Assembly: GCF_051251565.1 (NCBI RefSeq)
Contig: NZ_JBPOFB010000001.1
Location: forward strand, 452,772-516,771
Reading direction: 5' to 3'
Length of the DNA stretch: 64,000 nucleotides
Source of the DNA: Marivita sp051251565
GTDB taxonomy: Bacteria; Pseudomonadota; Alphaproteobacteria; Rhodobacterales; Rhodobacteraceae
Position numbers and translations under genes: made by a program. Under the pieces are notes generated by a model that saw only the letters and a list, made by a program, of their open reading frames with translations, did not search any database and was not told where the DNA came from. Shown here one piece after another: positions 41,926 through 50,669 of the stretch (positions within the stretch are counted from its first letter, which is position 1; each line of letters opens with the position of its first letter).

Positions 41926-42567
41926 TCAGTCGTCGGATTGTGCAGTCGCGGGAACCTCTGCCGGTTCTTCATCGTCTGCTTCGCCTGCCGAGCGCAGACC
42001 CGACGGAGCCGAGATGTTGGCGATCACGAAGTCACGGTCGATCGTCGGCTTGGTGCCAGCGGGCAGCGTGATGTCGGAAATCGTCACGGTGTCGCCGATG
42101 TTCAGACCGGTCAGGTCAACTGTCAACTTTTCGGGGATGTCGCCAGCGGTCACAACCAGTTCGACTTCGGGACGGACAGCCGTCAGAACGCCGCCCTTCT
42201 TGAGGCCGGGCGCATCCGCTTCGTTGATGAACTCAACTGGGATGAACAGGTTGATCTTGGTGGTGCGGCGCAGGCGCATCAGGTCCACGTGTGTCGGAAG
42301 GTCTTTGACCACATCGCGCTGAACGTCGCGGCAGATCACGCGGACGTCTTCGTGTCCCTCGATCTTGAGGTTGAAAAGGGTCGATTTGAAACGGCCCTTT
42401 TTGAGACGCGCCAGCAGGACGTTGAAGGGCAGGTTGATCGCAACCGGCTCTTTGTCGCCACCAAACACAACACCGGGAACGAGGCCGTCGCGACGTGCCT
42501 GACGAGCGGCGCCCTTGCCTGTCCCCGTCCGTTCCAAAGCTACGAGATCAGGAATCTCTCCAGCCAT
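41926..42567 (-). CDS. rplY: 50S ribosomal protein L25/general stress protein Ctc
   Basis: This 213-residue long-form L25 binds 5S rRNA. The N-terminal domain opens AGEIPDLVALERTGTGKGAARQARRDGLVPGVVFGG, followed by the Ctc-type beta-domain (about 100-190) and an acidic C-terminal tail (EADDEEPAEVPATAQSDD). Length and tail are typical for alphaproteobacteria. It has its own terminator. Start ATG 42567 is the conserved one. Confidence 0.96.
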   Translation of the reverse strand: MAGEIPDLVALERTGTGKGAARQARRDGLVPGVVFGGDKEPVAINLPFNVLLARLKKGRFKSTLFNLKIEGHEDVRVICRDVQRDVVKDLPTHVDLMRLRRTTKINLFIPVEFINEADAPGLKKGGVLTAVRPEVELVVTAGDIPEKLTVDLTGLNIGDTVTISDITLPAGTKPTIDRDFVIANISAPSGLRSAGEADDEEPAEVPATAQSDD

Positions 42568-42738
42568 GATAATTCTCCAAATTGTAAGGGCAGGGTGCCT
42601 CCAAGGCTGTCACCCCGCGTGAAGCCCGCGCGATAGACCGGATTGCCCCGGCTGACAAGGTATTTCGCGCTGATAATCGCCCAAAACCTGCCATTTGTGG
42701 ACTGGACCCGCCCCCGCGCCCATGGCACTCCGCGTGAC

Positions 42739-43899
42739 ATGAACATGATGCGCGATCTTTATATAAGCCGCGGTCCGGCGGCCGGGTTCGCATCGGTGGG
42801 CGTTTTCTGGGGCACCTTTGCGGCGCTTGTGCCGGTGCTCAAGCCGCAGGTGGGCCTGTCGGATGGCCAGTTCGGCCTGGCGCTGTTGATCACCGCCGTG
42901 GGCGCGGTGCTGGCGATGTGGCTGGCGCCTTTGGCCGAACGGCTATTGGGCGCGCGGGCGTTGGCGGTGCTCACAGCGGCAATGGCACTGGCCACGTTCC
43001 TGCCAGGACACACGAATACGGGCGTGACTTTTACGCTGGCGATGCTGTGCGTGACGATGGCCTCGGGCACGCTGGACGTGTCGATGAACGCACGGGTCAG
43101 TGCGCTGGAAGCGCGCGAAGGGCGCAGCCTGATGAACCTCAACCATGCGGTGTTTTCCGTGGCCTATGCGATCTGCGCGCTGGCCACGGGGCTGGCGCGC
43201 GAGGCGGGATTTGGCCCCGATGTGATCCTGACCGGGGCTGGCGCTTTGATCTGCCTTTTGGTGTTTCAGACCGCAGCTGCCCCGGTCCCTGACGCCGACC
43301 CCGAAACGGACGGGGTTGAGGTGGCCCCGTTGCCGTGGACGCTGTTGGTGCCCGGTGGTCTGATCATTCTTGTGGCGTTCATGTCCGAACAGGCGACCGA
43401 AGGCTGGTCGGCACTGCATCTTGAGCGCAATCTGGGTGCAGGGGCGGCGCAAGGCGCGCTTGGTCCGGCGCTGTTGGGGATCACGATGGCAGTGGGGCGT
43501 TTGGCGGGGCAGGTGGTGGCCAACCGGGTGTCGGAACGTCGGGTGATCAGGTGGGCTTCGGTCACCGCCGGGATTGGCGCGTGCATCGCGGCCATGGCAC
43601 CGACATTGGCGGTGGCCTATCTGGGGTTCTCGATCCTTGGGCTTGGCGTGTCTGTCATGGCCCCGATGGCCTATGCGTGGATCGGCCGGATGGTGCCCAA
43701 CCGCCACCGCAGCCACGCGATCTCGCGCATTTCGGTGGTGGGCTATGCCGGGTTCTTCATCGGGCCGCCGCTGATGGGGTTCTTGTCCGAAGGCTTCGGA
43801 CTGGCAACGTCGTTTCTGGTGATCGGTGTTCTTTTGTTCTGTGTGACGCTGTTTCTGCTGCCGATTTTGACGCGGTTTGCAAATTTGCGAACTGGGTAG
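42739..43899 (+). CDS. Major facilitator superfamily transporter
   Basis: The 386-residue protein has 12 predicted helices. It starts near MNMMRDLYISRGPAAGFASV and includes GVFWGTFAALVPVLKPQVGLSDGQFGLAL, ALEAREGRSLMNLNHAVFSV, a mid-loop with DADPETDGVE and the C-terminal half beginning VPGGLIILVAFMSEQATEGW. This resembles the FucP/YbjJ-like MFS branch with unknown substrates. ATG 42739, 42745 and 42748 are all possible; no clear ribosome-binding site distinguishes them. It stands alone. Confidence 0.85.
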   Translation: MNMMRDLYISRGPAAGFASVGVFWGTFAALVPVLKPQVGLSDGQFGLALLITAVGAVLAMWLAPLAERLLGARALAVLTAAMALATFLPGHTNTGVTFTLAMLCVTMASGTLDVSMNARVSALEAREGRSLMNLNHAVFSVAYAICALATGLAREAGFGPDVILTGAGALICLLVFQTAAAPVPDADPETDGVEVAPLPWTLLVPGGLIILVAFMSEQATEGWSALHLERNLGAGAAQGALGPALLGITMAVGRLAGQVVANRVSERRVIRWASVTAGIGACIAAMAPTLAVAYLGFSILGLGVSVMAPMAYAWIGRMVPNRHRSHAISRISVVGYAGFFIGPPLMGFLSEGFGLATSFLVIGVLLFCVTLFLLPILTRFANLRTG

Positions 43900-43958
43900 C
43901 CGCATTTTTGCAAACTGTTCATCTTCTCCCCGCGCCGAGGCTCTTTTGACCAATCAGC

Positions 43959-44029
43959 TCCTCGGGTCGAGCCCTAGGATGACGGGTACTTACCAAGAAG
44001 ATCCTTGGGGCGAGCCGCAGGATGGCGGC
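43959..44029. repeat. Two direct copies of an alphaproteobacterial intergenic repeat
   Basis: TCCTCGGGTCGAGCCCTAGG (from 43959) and TCCTTGGGGCGAGCCGCAGG (from 44002) extend to 28-base copies identical at 22 positions, 43 bases apart. Each forms an imperfect hairpin. They resemble the TCCTCGGGCTTGACCCGAGGA type repeats common between genes in this class. Confidence 0.6.
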
Positions 44030-44069
44030 TGTTGAGAGTCATAGACCTGACGGTGGCCGGCGGCGTGGT

Positions 44070-45236
44070 TCACGCGTCCCAGTCGCCGGAAAACCCCTTG
44101 GGCACCATCAGGATATCGCGGTCCAGCTTGGTGACATCGGTGCGCCCGCACAGGCCCATCGACATATCAAGCTCCTTGCGGATCACGTTAAGTGCGTCGG
44201 TCACACCCTGTTGGCCGTTGGCCCCCAGCCCGTAGACATAGGCGCGGCCGATATAGGTGCCCTTGGCCCCCATCGCCATCGCCTTGAGCACGTCCTGACC
44301 AGACCGGATGCCGCTGTCGAGATGCACTTCGATCTTGTCGCCCACCGCATCGAGGATCGGCTCTAGTGCGCGGATTGAACTGAGCGCACCGTCCAATTGC
44401 CGTCCGCCATGGTTTGAAACGACGATGGCATCGGCCCCGACATTCAGTGCTTCCAGCGCGTCGCGCGGATCCATGATTCCCTTGATGATGAGCGGGCCGT
44501 CCCACATCTTGCGAAACTGCCGGATGCGATCCCAGTTGAGCGACTGATCAAACGCCTGCGCGGTCCAACTGCTAAGCGAGGATGGATCGCCGACACCTTT
44601 GGCATGGCCGACGATATTGCCAAAAAACCGCCGTTTGGTCTGCAACATGCCCAGTCCCCATTGCACCTTGGTCATCATGTTGGCGACCGAGGCGGGCGTC
44701 AGTTTGGGCGGGGCGCTGAGGCCGTTCTTCACGTCCTTGTGCCGCTGCCCCAGCAGTTGCAAATCAACCGTGATGATCGCCGCCGAACATTTGGCATCCT
44801 TGGCGCGATCGAACAGACGTTGCATGAAATCGTCGTCTTTGAGCGTATAGACCTGCATCCAGAACGGCTTGGAGGTGTTCTCGGCCACGTCTTCGATCGA
44901 ACAGATCGACATGGTGGACAGCGAATAGGGCACGCCGAATTTTTCGGCTGCCTTGGCGGCTTTGATCTCACCGTCGAAATGCTGCATCCCCGTGAGCCCG
45001 ACCGGGGCAAGCGCCACGGGCATCGAGACGTCCTGCCCGATCATCTTGCCGGCGGTGGTCCGGCCTTCCATGTCGATGGCGACGCGCTGTTTCAGGTAAA
45101 TCCTGTCAAAGTCCGACGAGTTTTCTCGGAAGGTTTGTTCAGTCCAGCTTCCTGATTCCGTGTAGTCGTAGAACATCTTCGGCACCCGGCGTTTGTAGAT
45201 GCGTTTGAGGTCTTCGATTTCGGTGATCACAGGCAT
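44070..45236 (-). CDS. lldD: L-lactate dehydrogenase (FMN-dependent, quinone-linked)
   Basis: This 388-residue alpha-hydroxy-acid dehydrogenase oxidises L-lactate to pyruvate and passes electrons to the membrane. It shows MFYDYTESGSWTEQTFREN, the FMN-binding PVALAPVGLTGM, and the catalytic His/Arg in VSNHGGRQLDGALSS. It also has HLDSGIRSGQDVLKAMAMGAKGTYIGRAYVYGLGA. ATG 45236 gives MPVITEIEDLKRIYKRRVPK, the family start. It is divergent from the nitroreductase-like gene. Other alpha-hydroxy acids such as mandelate or glycolate are possible but less likely. Confidence 0.93.
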   Translation of the reverse strand: MPVITEIEDLKRIYKRRVPKMFYDYTESGSWTEQTFRENSSDFDRIYLKQRVAIDMEGRTTAGKMIGQDVSMPVALAPVGLTGMQHFDGEIKAAKAAEKFGVPYSLSTMSICSIEDVAENTSKPFWMQVYTLKDDDFMQRLFDRAKDAKCSAAIITVDLQLLGQRHKDVKNGLSAPPKLTPASVANMMTKVQWGLGMLQTKRRFFGNIVGHAKGVGDPSSLSSWTAQAFDQSLNWDRIRQFRKMWDGPLIIKGIMDPRDALEALNVGADAIVVSNHGGRQLDGALSSIRALEPILDAVGDKIEVHLDSGIRSGQDVLKAMAMGAKGTYIGRAYVYGLGANGQQGVTDALNVIRKELDMSMGLCGRTDVTKLDRDILMVPKGFSGDWDA

Positions 45237-45376
45237 GGCACGGTCCTTTGGGTCGAATTGGTTAGATTTTTTTACCAGTGAGTTTCGATTTCCGCAACGC
45301 GTCATTTTCGCTATTCGGGGCTTGATTAGTTCGGTGTCGTATTAAATAGTGCGATATCGAACCAATGGAGATTCGC

Positions 45377-46486
45377 ATGACCCTTTCCCGACGCAAGACG
45401 CTTGGCATTCTGGGCGGTGGCACAGTTGTTGCCGCGACCCTTGGGTGGACTGCTTTCGCCACAACCCGCACGCCGACGGTCGCGCTTGCGCCGTGGGACA
45501 AGGCGGGCAGCTATGACGACATGCGGCTGCGCGCTCTGTCTTACGCGCTGCTGGCACCAAACCCGCACAACCGTCAGCCGTGGGAGGCCGAACTGATCGG
45601 CGAAGCAACCCTGGCCATCTGGCGCGATCCGGTGCGCAACCTGCCGGTCACCGATCCGTTTGCCCGGCAGCTGACCATCGGCATGGGGTGTTTCCTCGAC
45701 CTGATGCGCATGGCGGCGGCGCAGGAAGGGATCGGCATCGAGCAGACGCTGTTTCCCGAGGGTGAGACTGGTCCTGTGGCCGTCTGCCGGTTTGTACCGG
45801 GGGACGCGAAGCCGGACCCACTTTTCGCCCATGTGATGGCGCGACGCTCGCATATCGGACTGTTCGATCCGCAACAGGTTGGCGCGGATGCGCAGACCGT
45901 TCTGACACCCTATGCGCAGGTGTTTGCGAACTCGGCTGAGGCCGATGCGCTGCGGGACCTGGCGAGTGAGGCCTGGCTGATCGAGGCGTCGACTGCTGAC
46001 GCCTGGCAGGAAAGCGTGGATCTGCTGCGCATCGGCAAGACGGAGATCAATGCGCAGCCTGATGGCATTGACGTGGGCGGACCACAGATGGAACTTCTGG
46101 CGATGGCAGGATTGTTTTCGCGTGAGGCTGCGTCTGATCCGAACGATCCGGGCACCATCAGCGCGGTTGAAGACACAAGAGCCGCCATTGCCTCGAGCCC
46201 CGGTTTTGTTGTGCAAACCAGCGCCGGCAACACCCGCCACGACCAGATCGCGGCAGGGGCATCGTGGTTGCGTCTCAATCTTGCCGCGACAGGAGCGGGG
46301 CTGGCGGTCAGGCCGGTGTCGCAGGCGTTGCAGGAATATCCCGAAATGTCGGAGGTTTACGCGGCCATTCACTCAGTCTACGCACCGGACGGAGGAACGG
46401 TTCAAATGCTTGGGCTTCTGGGCTACGCTTCACGCACGGCCCGCACTCCGCGGTGGCCGATTGAAGCCCGGATGAGGAATGTCTGA
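45377..46486 (+). CDS. Tat-exported nitroreductase-family protein (Acg-like)
   Basis: The 369-residue product starts MTLSRRKTLGILGGGTVVAA, a twin-arginine signal (SRRKTLG). It resembles the Acg/nitroreductase-like proteins: RALSYALLAPNPHNRQPWEAEL (FMN phosphate-binding Arg/His region), GCFLDLMRMAAAQEGI, and AAGASWLRLNLAATGAGLAVRPVSQALQEY. ATG 45377 is preferred because GGAG stands six bases before it; ATG 45365 would add MEIR. FMN-binding periplasmic redox activity is inferred. It overlaps the MarR gene by eight bases. Confidence 0.85.
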   Translation: MTLSRRKTLGILGGGTVVAATLGWTAFATTRTPTVALAPWDKAGSYDDMRLRALSYALLAPNPHNRQPWEAELIGEATLAIWRDPVRNLPVTDPFARQLTIGMGCFLDLMRMAAAQEGIGIEQTLFPEGETGPVAVCRFVPGDAKPDPLFAHVMARRSHIGLFDPQQVGADAQTVLTPYAQVFANSAEADALRDLASEAWLIEASTADAWQESVDLLRIGKTEINAQPDGIDVGGPQMELLAMAGLFSREAASDPNDPGTISAVEDTRAAIASSPGFVVQTSAGNTRHDQIAAGASWLRLNLAATGAGLAVRPVSQALQEYPEMSEVYAAIHSVYAPDGGTVQMLGLLGYASRTARTPRWPIEARMRNV

Positions 46487-46940
46487 CCAACCAGCAACGC
46501 CTGATATCAACGGGCTCTACTTTCGGCTCTTCAATGAGATCGGCATCATCAGCCAGCTGAGCCGCGCCATGTTCGAGGCACGGATGCCGGATGGGTTGGT
46601 GCTGCCGCACTTTACCGTGATCAACCATCTGATCCGGGTGCAGGACGGGCAGACACCGCTGGCTTTGGCGCGCGCGTTTCAGGTGCCCAAGACGTCGATG
46701 ACCCACACTCTGGCTGGGCTGGAAAAGCGCAGCTTTGTCGAGATGCGCGCGAACCCCGAGGATGCGCGCAGCAAGCAGGTCTGGCTGACAGCAAAGGGAC
46801 GGCAGTTCCGCGACGAAGCGGTTGCGGGACTAGCCCCTGAAATGGCAGCGGTGACGGCGATGCTTTCCCCGGATGACGCCCGCCTGCTGGTCGAAAAACT
46901 GGAAGTCCTGCGCAGCAAACTGGACGCCGCGCGTGGTTAG
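46479..46940 (+). CDS. MarR-family transcriptional regulator
   Basis: The 153-residue protein has the MarR winged helix: LVLPHFTVINHLIRVQDGQTPLALARAFQVPKTSMTHTLAGLEKRSFVEMRANPEDARSKQVWLTAKG. Recognition helix and the D-x-R-x wing are intact. It is coupled to the exported nitroreductase-like gene and probably represses that operon in response to an aromatic or oxidising ligand, by inference. No operator palindrome is obvious in the lldD/nitroreductase gap. Confidence 0.9.
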   Translation: MSDQPATPDINGLYFRLFNEIGIISQLSRAMFEARMPDGLVLPHFTVINHLIRVQDGQTPLALARAFQVPKTSMTHTLAGLEKRSFVEMRANPEDARSKQVWLTAKGRQFRDEAVAGLAPEMAAVTAMLSPDDARLLVEKLEVLRSKLDAARG

Positions 46941-47090
46941 CCTCAGACGAAGCTGACCGACGGACTGATCAAGAGCTGTGTGTCCAAGCGTTGACCCAAT
47001 AAGGCCGCGTGTCGGTCAGGGGTGGCACCAGCGTCTTGCCATGAAACGCTGCATAGAGCGCTTCCGCAGCCAAGATATCAGAACTGAAAC

Positions 47091-47882
47091 TCAGGCACGA
47101 TGTGCCCCATCCGCCAGCGATTTCACAAACGCCAGCACCTCAGTCACCGGTTTGCCTGCGGCCGTTTCCGCCACGATGGCGGAGCCAACAACACAGCCAT
47201 CGGCCACGCTGGCGATCGCCTGCGCGGCATCGGGGGTTCTGATGCCAAAGCCCACGATCACCGGCAGGTCTGTCTGCGATTTGATCCGCGCCACTTCGGG
47301 GGCCACGTCAGTCGCCTCGGCGGCGGCGGCACCTGTGATGCCGGTGATCGACACGTAATACACAAATCCAGATGTGTTCTGGAGCACCTTGGGCAAGCGT
47401 TTCTCATCGGTGGTGGGCGTGGCGAGACGGATAAAGTTCAGACCTGCCGCCTGCGCTGGGATGCACAGCTCGTCATCTTCTTCGGGGGGGAGATCGACGA
47501 TGATCAGACCGTCAATTCCCGCGTCCTTGGCTTGGGTCAGGAACAGGTCCACGCCGCGCGAATAGATCGGGTTGTAATAGCCCATCATCACGATGGGGGT
47601 CGTGTTGTCGTCTTCGCGGAACCGGCGGACCAGTTCCAAGGTGCGGTCCAGTGTCATGCCCGCCTCAAGCGCGCGCTGGCCAGCCAACTGGATGGTGCTG
47701 CCATCGGCCATTGGATCGGTGAAGGGCAGACCCAGTTCGATAATGTCGACACCCGCACCGGGCAGACCCTTGACCAGTTCCAGCGAGGTATCGAAATCGG
47801 GATCACCTGCCATAACATACGACACAAAGGCCTTTTTGCCTGCGCTGCGCAGGTCTGCGAATTTGGCGTCGATACGGGTCAT
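47091..47882 (-). CDS. trpA: Tryptophan synthase alpha chain
   Basis: This 263-residue TIM-barrel enzyme cleaves indole-3-glycerol phosphate. It shows VDIIELGLPFTDPMADGSTIQ with the catalytic Glu and Asp, MMGYYNPIYSRGVDLFL, and the phosphate site GFGIRTPDAAQAI with VVGSAIV. ATG 47882 (MTRIDAKFADLRSAGKKAFV) is the usual start. It stands alone; trpB is 10 kb away on the other strand. A 150-base gap with no certain gene follows it. Confidence 0.96.
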   Translation of the reverse strand: MTRIDAKFADLRSAGKKAFVSYVMAGDPDFDTSLELVKGLPGAGVDIIELGLPFTDPMADGSTIQLAGQRALEAGMTLDRTLELVRRFREDDNTTPIVMMGYYNPIYSRGVDLFLTQAKDAGIDGLIIVDLPPEEDDELCIPAQAAGLNFIRLATPTTDEKRLPKVLQNTSGFVYYVSITGITGAAAAEATDVAPEVARIKSQTDLPVIVGFGIRTPDAAQAIASVADGCVVGSAIVAETAAGKPVTEVLAFVKSLADGAHRA

Positions 47883-48036
47883 GGCGGTCTCCAATGCGTG
47901 GTTGGACCCGATTGCCGGAGTTGACCGGGAAAATCAATGGGGCAGGGGGCGGTGTTTTTGATGCGTGTCAAAGAGACCTTTTTTCAAAGCCACTACGGTT
48001 TGCGGACTCGCACCTTTTCACCAGCCGGAGGCCTGC

Positions 48037-48999
48037 ATGACCGAATCCCCCATCACAACGCGCGATATCATGTCAGACGCGCCCCTCGAAACGCAGCCGG
48101 GGTCGCCTGCGAAACCCGCGAAGGCTGGCACGAACAAGGCCGTGACGGCAGATGACGTGCGGCGCGCTTTTGAAAGCGGCAAGTACCCTTATCGCACCCG
48201 CCTGTCGCGCCGGGCCTATGAGGCGGAAAAGGCGGCGCTTCAGGCGGAATTGCTGAAGGTGCAGTTGTGGGCGCAGGACACAGGCCAGAAATTCGTGATG
48301 ATCTTTGAGGGCCGCGACGCGGCAGGCAAGGGCGGCACGATCAAACGCTTTACCGAACACCTGAACCCCCGAACCGCGCGGGTTGTGGCGCTGAACAAGC
48401 CCACCGATGTGGAGCGCGGACAGTGGTATTACCAGCGCTATATCGAACATCTGCCCACCGCAGGCGAAATCGTGCTGTATGACCGGTCGTGGTACAACCG
48501 TGCCGGTGTGGAGCGGGTGATGGGCTTCTGTGAGCCGGGCGAATACCTTGAATTCATGCGTCAAACGCCGGATTTTGAACGGATGCTCACGCGGTCGGGC
48601 ATCCGGCTGTATAAATACTGGTTCTCGGTTACCCAGGATGAACAGAAGCGCCGTTTTGCCAGCCGCGAGACGGATCCGCTCAAACAATGGAAGCTGTCCC
48701 CGATTGACAAGGCGAGCCTTGATAAATGGGCTGACTACACCGAGGCAAAAGAGGCGATGTTCTTCTACACCGATACCGCCGATGCGCCATGGGCGATTGT
48801 CAAATCGAACGACAAAAAGCGTGCGCGCCTGAATTGCATGCGGCATTTCCTGTCGACGCTTGACTATCCCGGCAAGGATCATTCCATCGCCACCGCACCC
48901 GATCCGTTGATCGTGGGTGGGGCTGGGCACGTCATCCAGCGGTCGGATCACATTCTGGGCACATCGCTGCACCCGGACACGCGTAAAGCTAAAAGTTAG
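48037..48999 (+). CDS. ppk2: Polyphosphate kinase 2
   Basis: This 320-residue PPK2-family enzyme transfers phosphate between polyphosphate and nucleotides. It shows Walker A FEGRDAAGKGGTIKRFTEHL, LNKPTDVERGQWYYQRYI, and Walker B LYDRSWYNRAGVERVMGFC with the lid RRFASRETDPLKQWKLSPID. This is a one-domain (class I-like) PPK2, common in Roseobacters. GGAGG six bases before ATG 48037 sets the start; the N-terminal 45 residues are disordered. It stands alone between trpA and the ZevAB-like pair. Confidence 0.94.
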   Translation: MTESPITTRDIMSDAPLETQPGSPAKPAKAGTNKAVTADDVRRAFESGKYPYRTRLSRRAYEAEKAALQAELLKVQLWAQDTGQKFVMIFEGRDAAGKGGTIKRFTEHLNPRTARVVALNKPTDVERGQWYYQRYIEHLPTAGEIVLYDRSWYNRAGVERVMGFCEPGEYLEFMRQTPDFERMLTRSGIRLYKYWFSVTQDEQKRRFASRETDPLKQWKLSPIDKASLDKWADYTEAKEAMFFYTDTADAPWAIVKSNDKKRARLNCMRHFLSTLDYPGKDHSIATAPDPLIVGGAGHVIQRSDHILGTSLHPDTRKAKS

Positions 49000-49074
49000 T
49001 CTATGCGCAATTCCCTGCCACCGCCGGTTGGTTGATCTTGCGTTAGCGGCCCGCGCAGCCTACCTCGGTCAGGT

Positions 49075-49710
49075 ATGAAAAATGCTGGTTTCGCCCTTGC
49101 ACTTGCCATGGTTGCCGCGCCTTTGGGCGCGCATCCGCATATTTTTGTCGAAACAGCCCTTCGGTTTGAAGTGAACGATCAGGCCCAGATCACCGGGGTG
49201 ACGGTGACATGGACCTATGACGATTTTTTCACGCTTCTGATTTTCGAGGATATGGGCCTTGATCCTGATGGCGATGCGGAATTGACGCAAGCCGAGCTGG
49301 ATCAGCTTTTCGGATTTGACCTTGTCGAATGGCCAGAAGGGTTCGAGGGTGATCTGTACGTCTTTTCCAATGGCGAAAAGATCGAGATGCCCTATCCCCG
49401 CCCCATCGGCATTGCCGTTGAGGACGGGTTCATCACCGCGACCCATTTTCGTGACATCCCGGCGGTGCCAATCGAAGGAATCGAGATCCTTCAGTACGAT
49501 CCAACCTACTATGTCGCTTATGACGTCTCGCAAGGGGTTACGCTGACCGATCCTGCCTGCATCGCCGCTGTGACCGATCCAAACGAGGAAGAGGCGTTTG
49601 CCGCCGTTGAGGAAGAAGCGGGCACTTTGGAAAACGTCTTCGATGAGATGCTCATCGGCGTTCATTTCTCTGACACGATCACATTCTCATGCGCACAGCC
49701 CTCCAACTAG
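49075..49710 (+). CDS. DUF1007 exported protein (ZevA-like)
   Basis: The 211-residue protein has a signal peptide followed directly by AHPHIFVETALRFEVNDQ, which is the start of DUF1007. The region TYDDFFTLLIFEDMGLDPDGDAELTQAELDQL looks like a Ca-binding EF-hand-like loop. DUF1007 proteins are the periplasmic partners (ZevA) of NicO-type transporters in zinc uptake. The HPH at the mature N-terminus is a probable metal site. Its last 22 bases overlap the transporter gene, confirming coupling. Confidence 0.88.
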   Translation: MKNAGFALALAMVAAPLGAHPHIFVETALRFEVNDQAQITGVTVTWTYDDFFTLLIFEDMGLDPDGDAELTQAELDQLFGFDLVEWPEGFEGDLYVFSNGEKIEMPYPRPIGIAVEDGFITATHFRDIPAVPIEGIEILQYDPTYYVAYDVSQGVTLTDPACIAAVTDPNEEEAFAAVEEEAGTLENVFDEMLIGVHFSDTITFSCAQPSN

Positions 49711-50621
49711 CGGCAGGTGCTGTCGTTGCGCTGGCGGTCTGGCTTTGGGGCTTTGACGGCGCGCAGATGCTTGAACGCTGGGCTGCCGAGGGTCAGCGGG
49801 CGGCACAAAGCGGCATGGCACGCGGATTGCGGGCATTGCGCGCGGAAGAGCCGGGCGCGATGCTTGCGCTGATGGCGGTGTGTTTCGGGTATGGCTTTTT
49901 CCACGCGGTGGGGCCGGGGCACGGCAAAATTCTGATTGCAGGTTACGGCGTGGCGCAGCGGGTGGCGCTTCTGCGCCTGTCGCTGCTGGCGGTGCTGTCC
50001 AGCCTGGCACAGGCGGCAACCGCGATCATCGTGGTTTATACGGGCGTCTGGTTCCTGGGTCTTGGCCGTCAGACAATGGTGGACGCTGCGGAAGACCTGT
50101 TCGCGCCGGTCAGCTATGGCGCGATTCTGATCATCGGGGCGTGGCTTGCCCTGCGTGGCGCGCGGCGCCTGTGGAAAGAGCGCGCGGTGCATCAGCATCA
50201 CGGCCAGGGGCATGATCACAGCCACGACCACCACCACGACACCGAGGATGGCGCGTGTGCATCCTGCGGCCACACCCATGCGCCGACACCGGAACAGGCG
50301 GGCAAGGTTCGGTCCTTGCGTGATGCGCTGGTGTTGATCGGGGCCATTGCCATCCGTCCCTGCACGGGCGCGTTGTTCCTGCTGATCCTCGCCGTGAACA
50401 TGGATATCGACCGCGCGGGCATCCTTGGCACGCTGGCGATGGGCCTTGGCACGGCAAGCGTTACCGTTGCCGCCGCGATCGGGTCTGTTACCTTTCGGGA
50501 AGGGGCCTTGGCGCGATTTGCGGGCGGGCCACACACCGCGCGCATTGCCGGGGTGATCGAAACTGCGGCCGGGTTGGTGATCGCAGTCCTGGCTGCGCAA
50601 TTCCTGATCCGCGCGCTTTGA
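49689..50621 (+). CDS. NicO/RcnA-family metal transporter (ZevB-like)
   Basis: The 310-residue protein has about six helices with the NiCoT-like HAVGPGHGKILIAGY (about 72-86) and the metal-selective AIAIRPCTGALFLLI. A His-rich cytoplasmic loop at 168-197 (HQHHGQGHDHSHDHHHD and CASCGHTH) is typical for metal-sensing or storage. NicO members carry Ni2+, Co2+ or Zn2+; the DUF1007 partner favours a ZevAB-type zinc uptake system. No metal-regulator gene is present. Confidence 0.88.
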   Translation: MRTALQLAAGAVVALAVWLWGFDGAQMLERWAAEGQRAAQSGMARGLRALRAEEPGAMLALMAVCFGYGFFHAVGPGHGKILIAGYGVAQRVALLRLSLLAVLSSLAQAATAIIVVYTGVWFLGLGRQTMVDAAEDLFAPVSYGAILIIGAWLALRGARRLWKERAVHQHHGQGHDHSHDHHHDTEDGACASCGHTHAPTPEQAGKVRSLRDALVLIGAIAIRPCTGALFLLILAVNMDIDRAGILGTLAMGLGTASVTVAAAIGSVTFREGALARFAGGPHTARIAGVIETAAGLVIAVLAAQFLIRAL

Positions 50622-50669
50622 TCGACAAAGCGCTTGCCGGAACGTCAAAGCGGGTCTAACGGAAGACCC

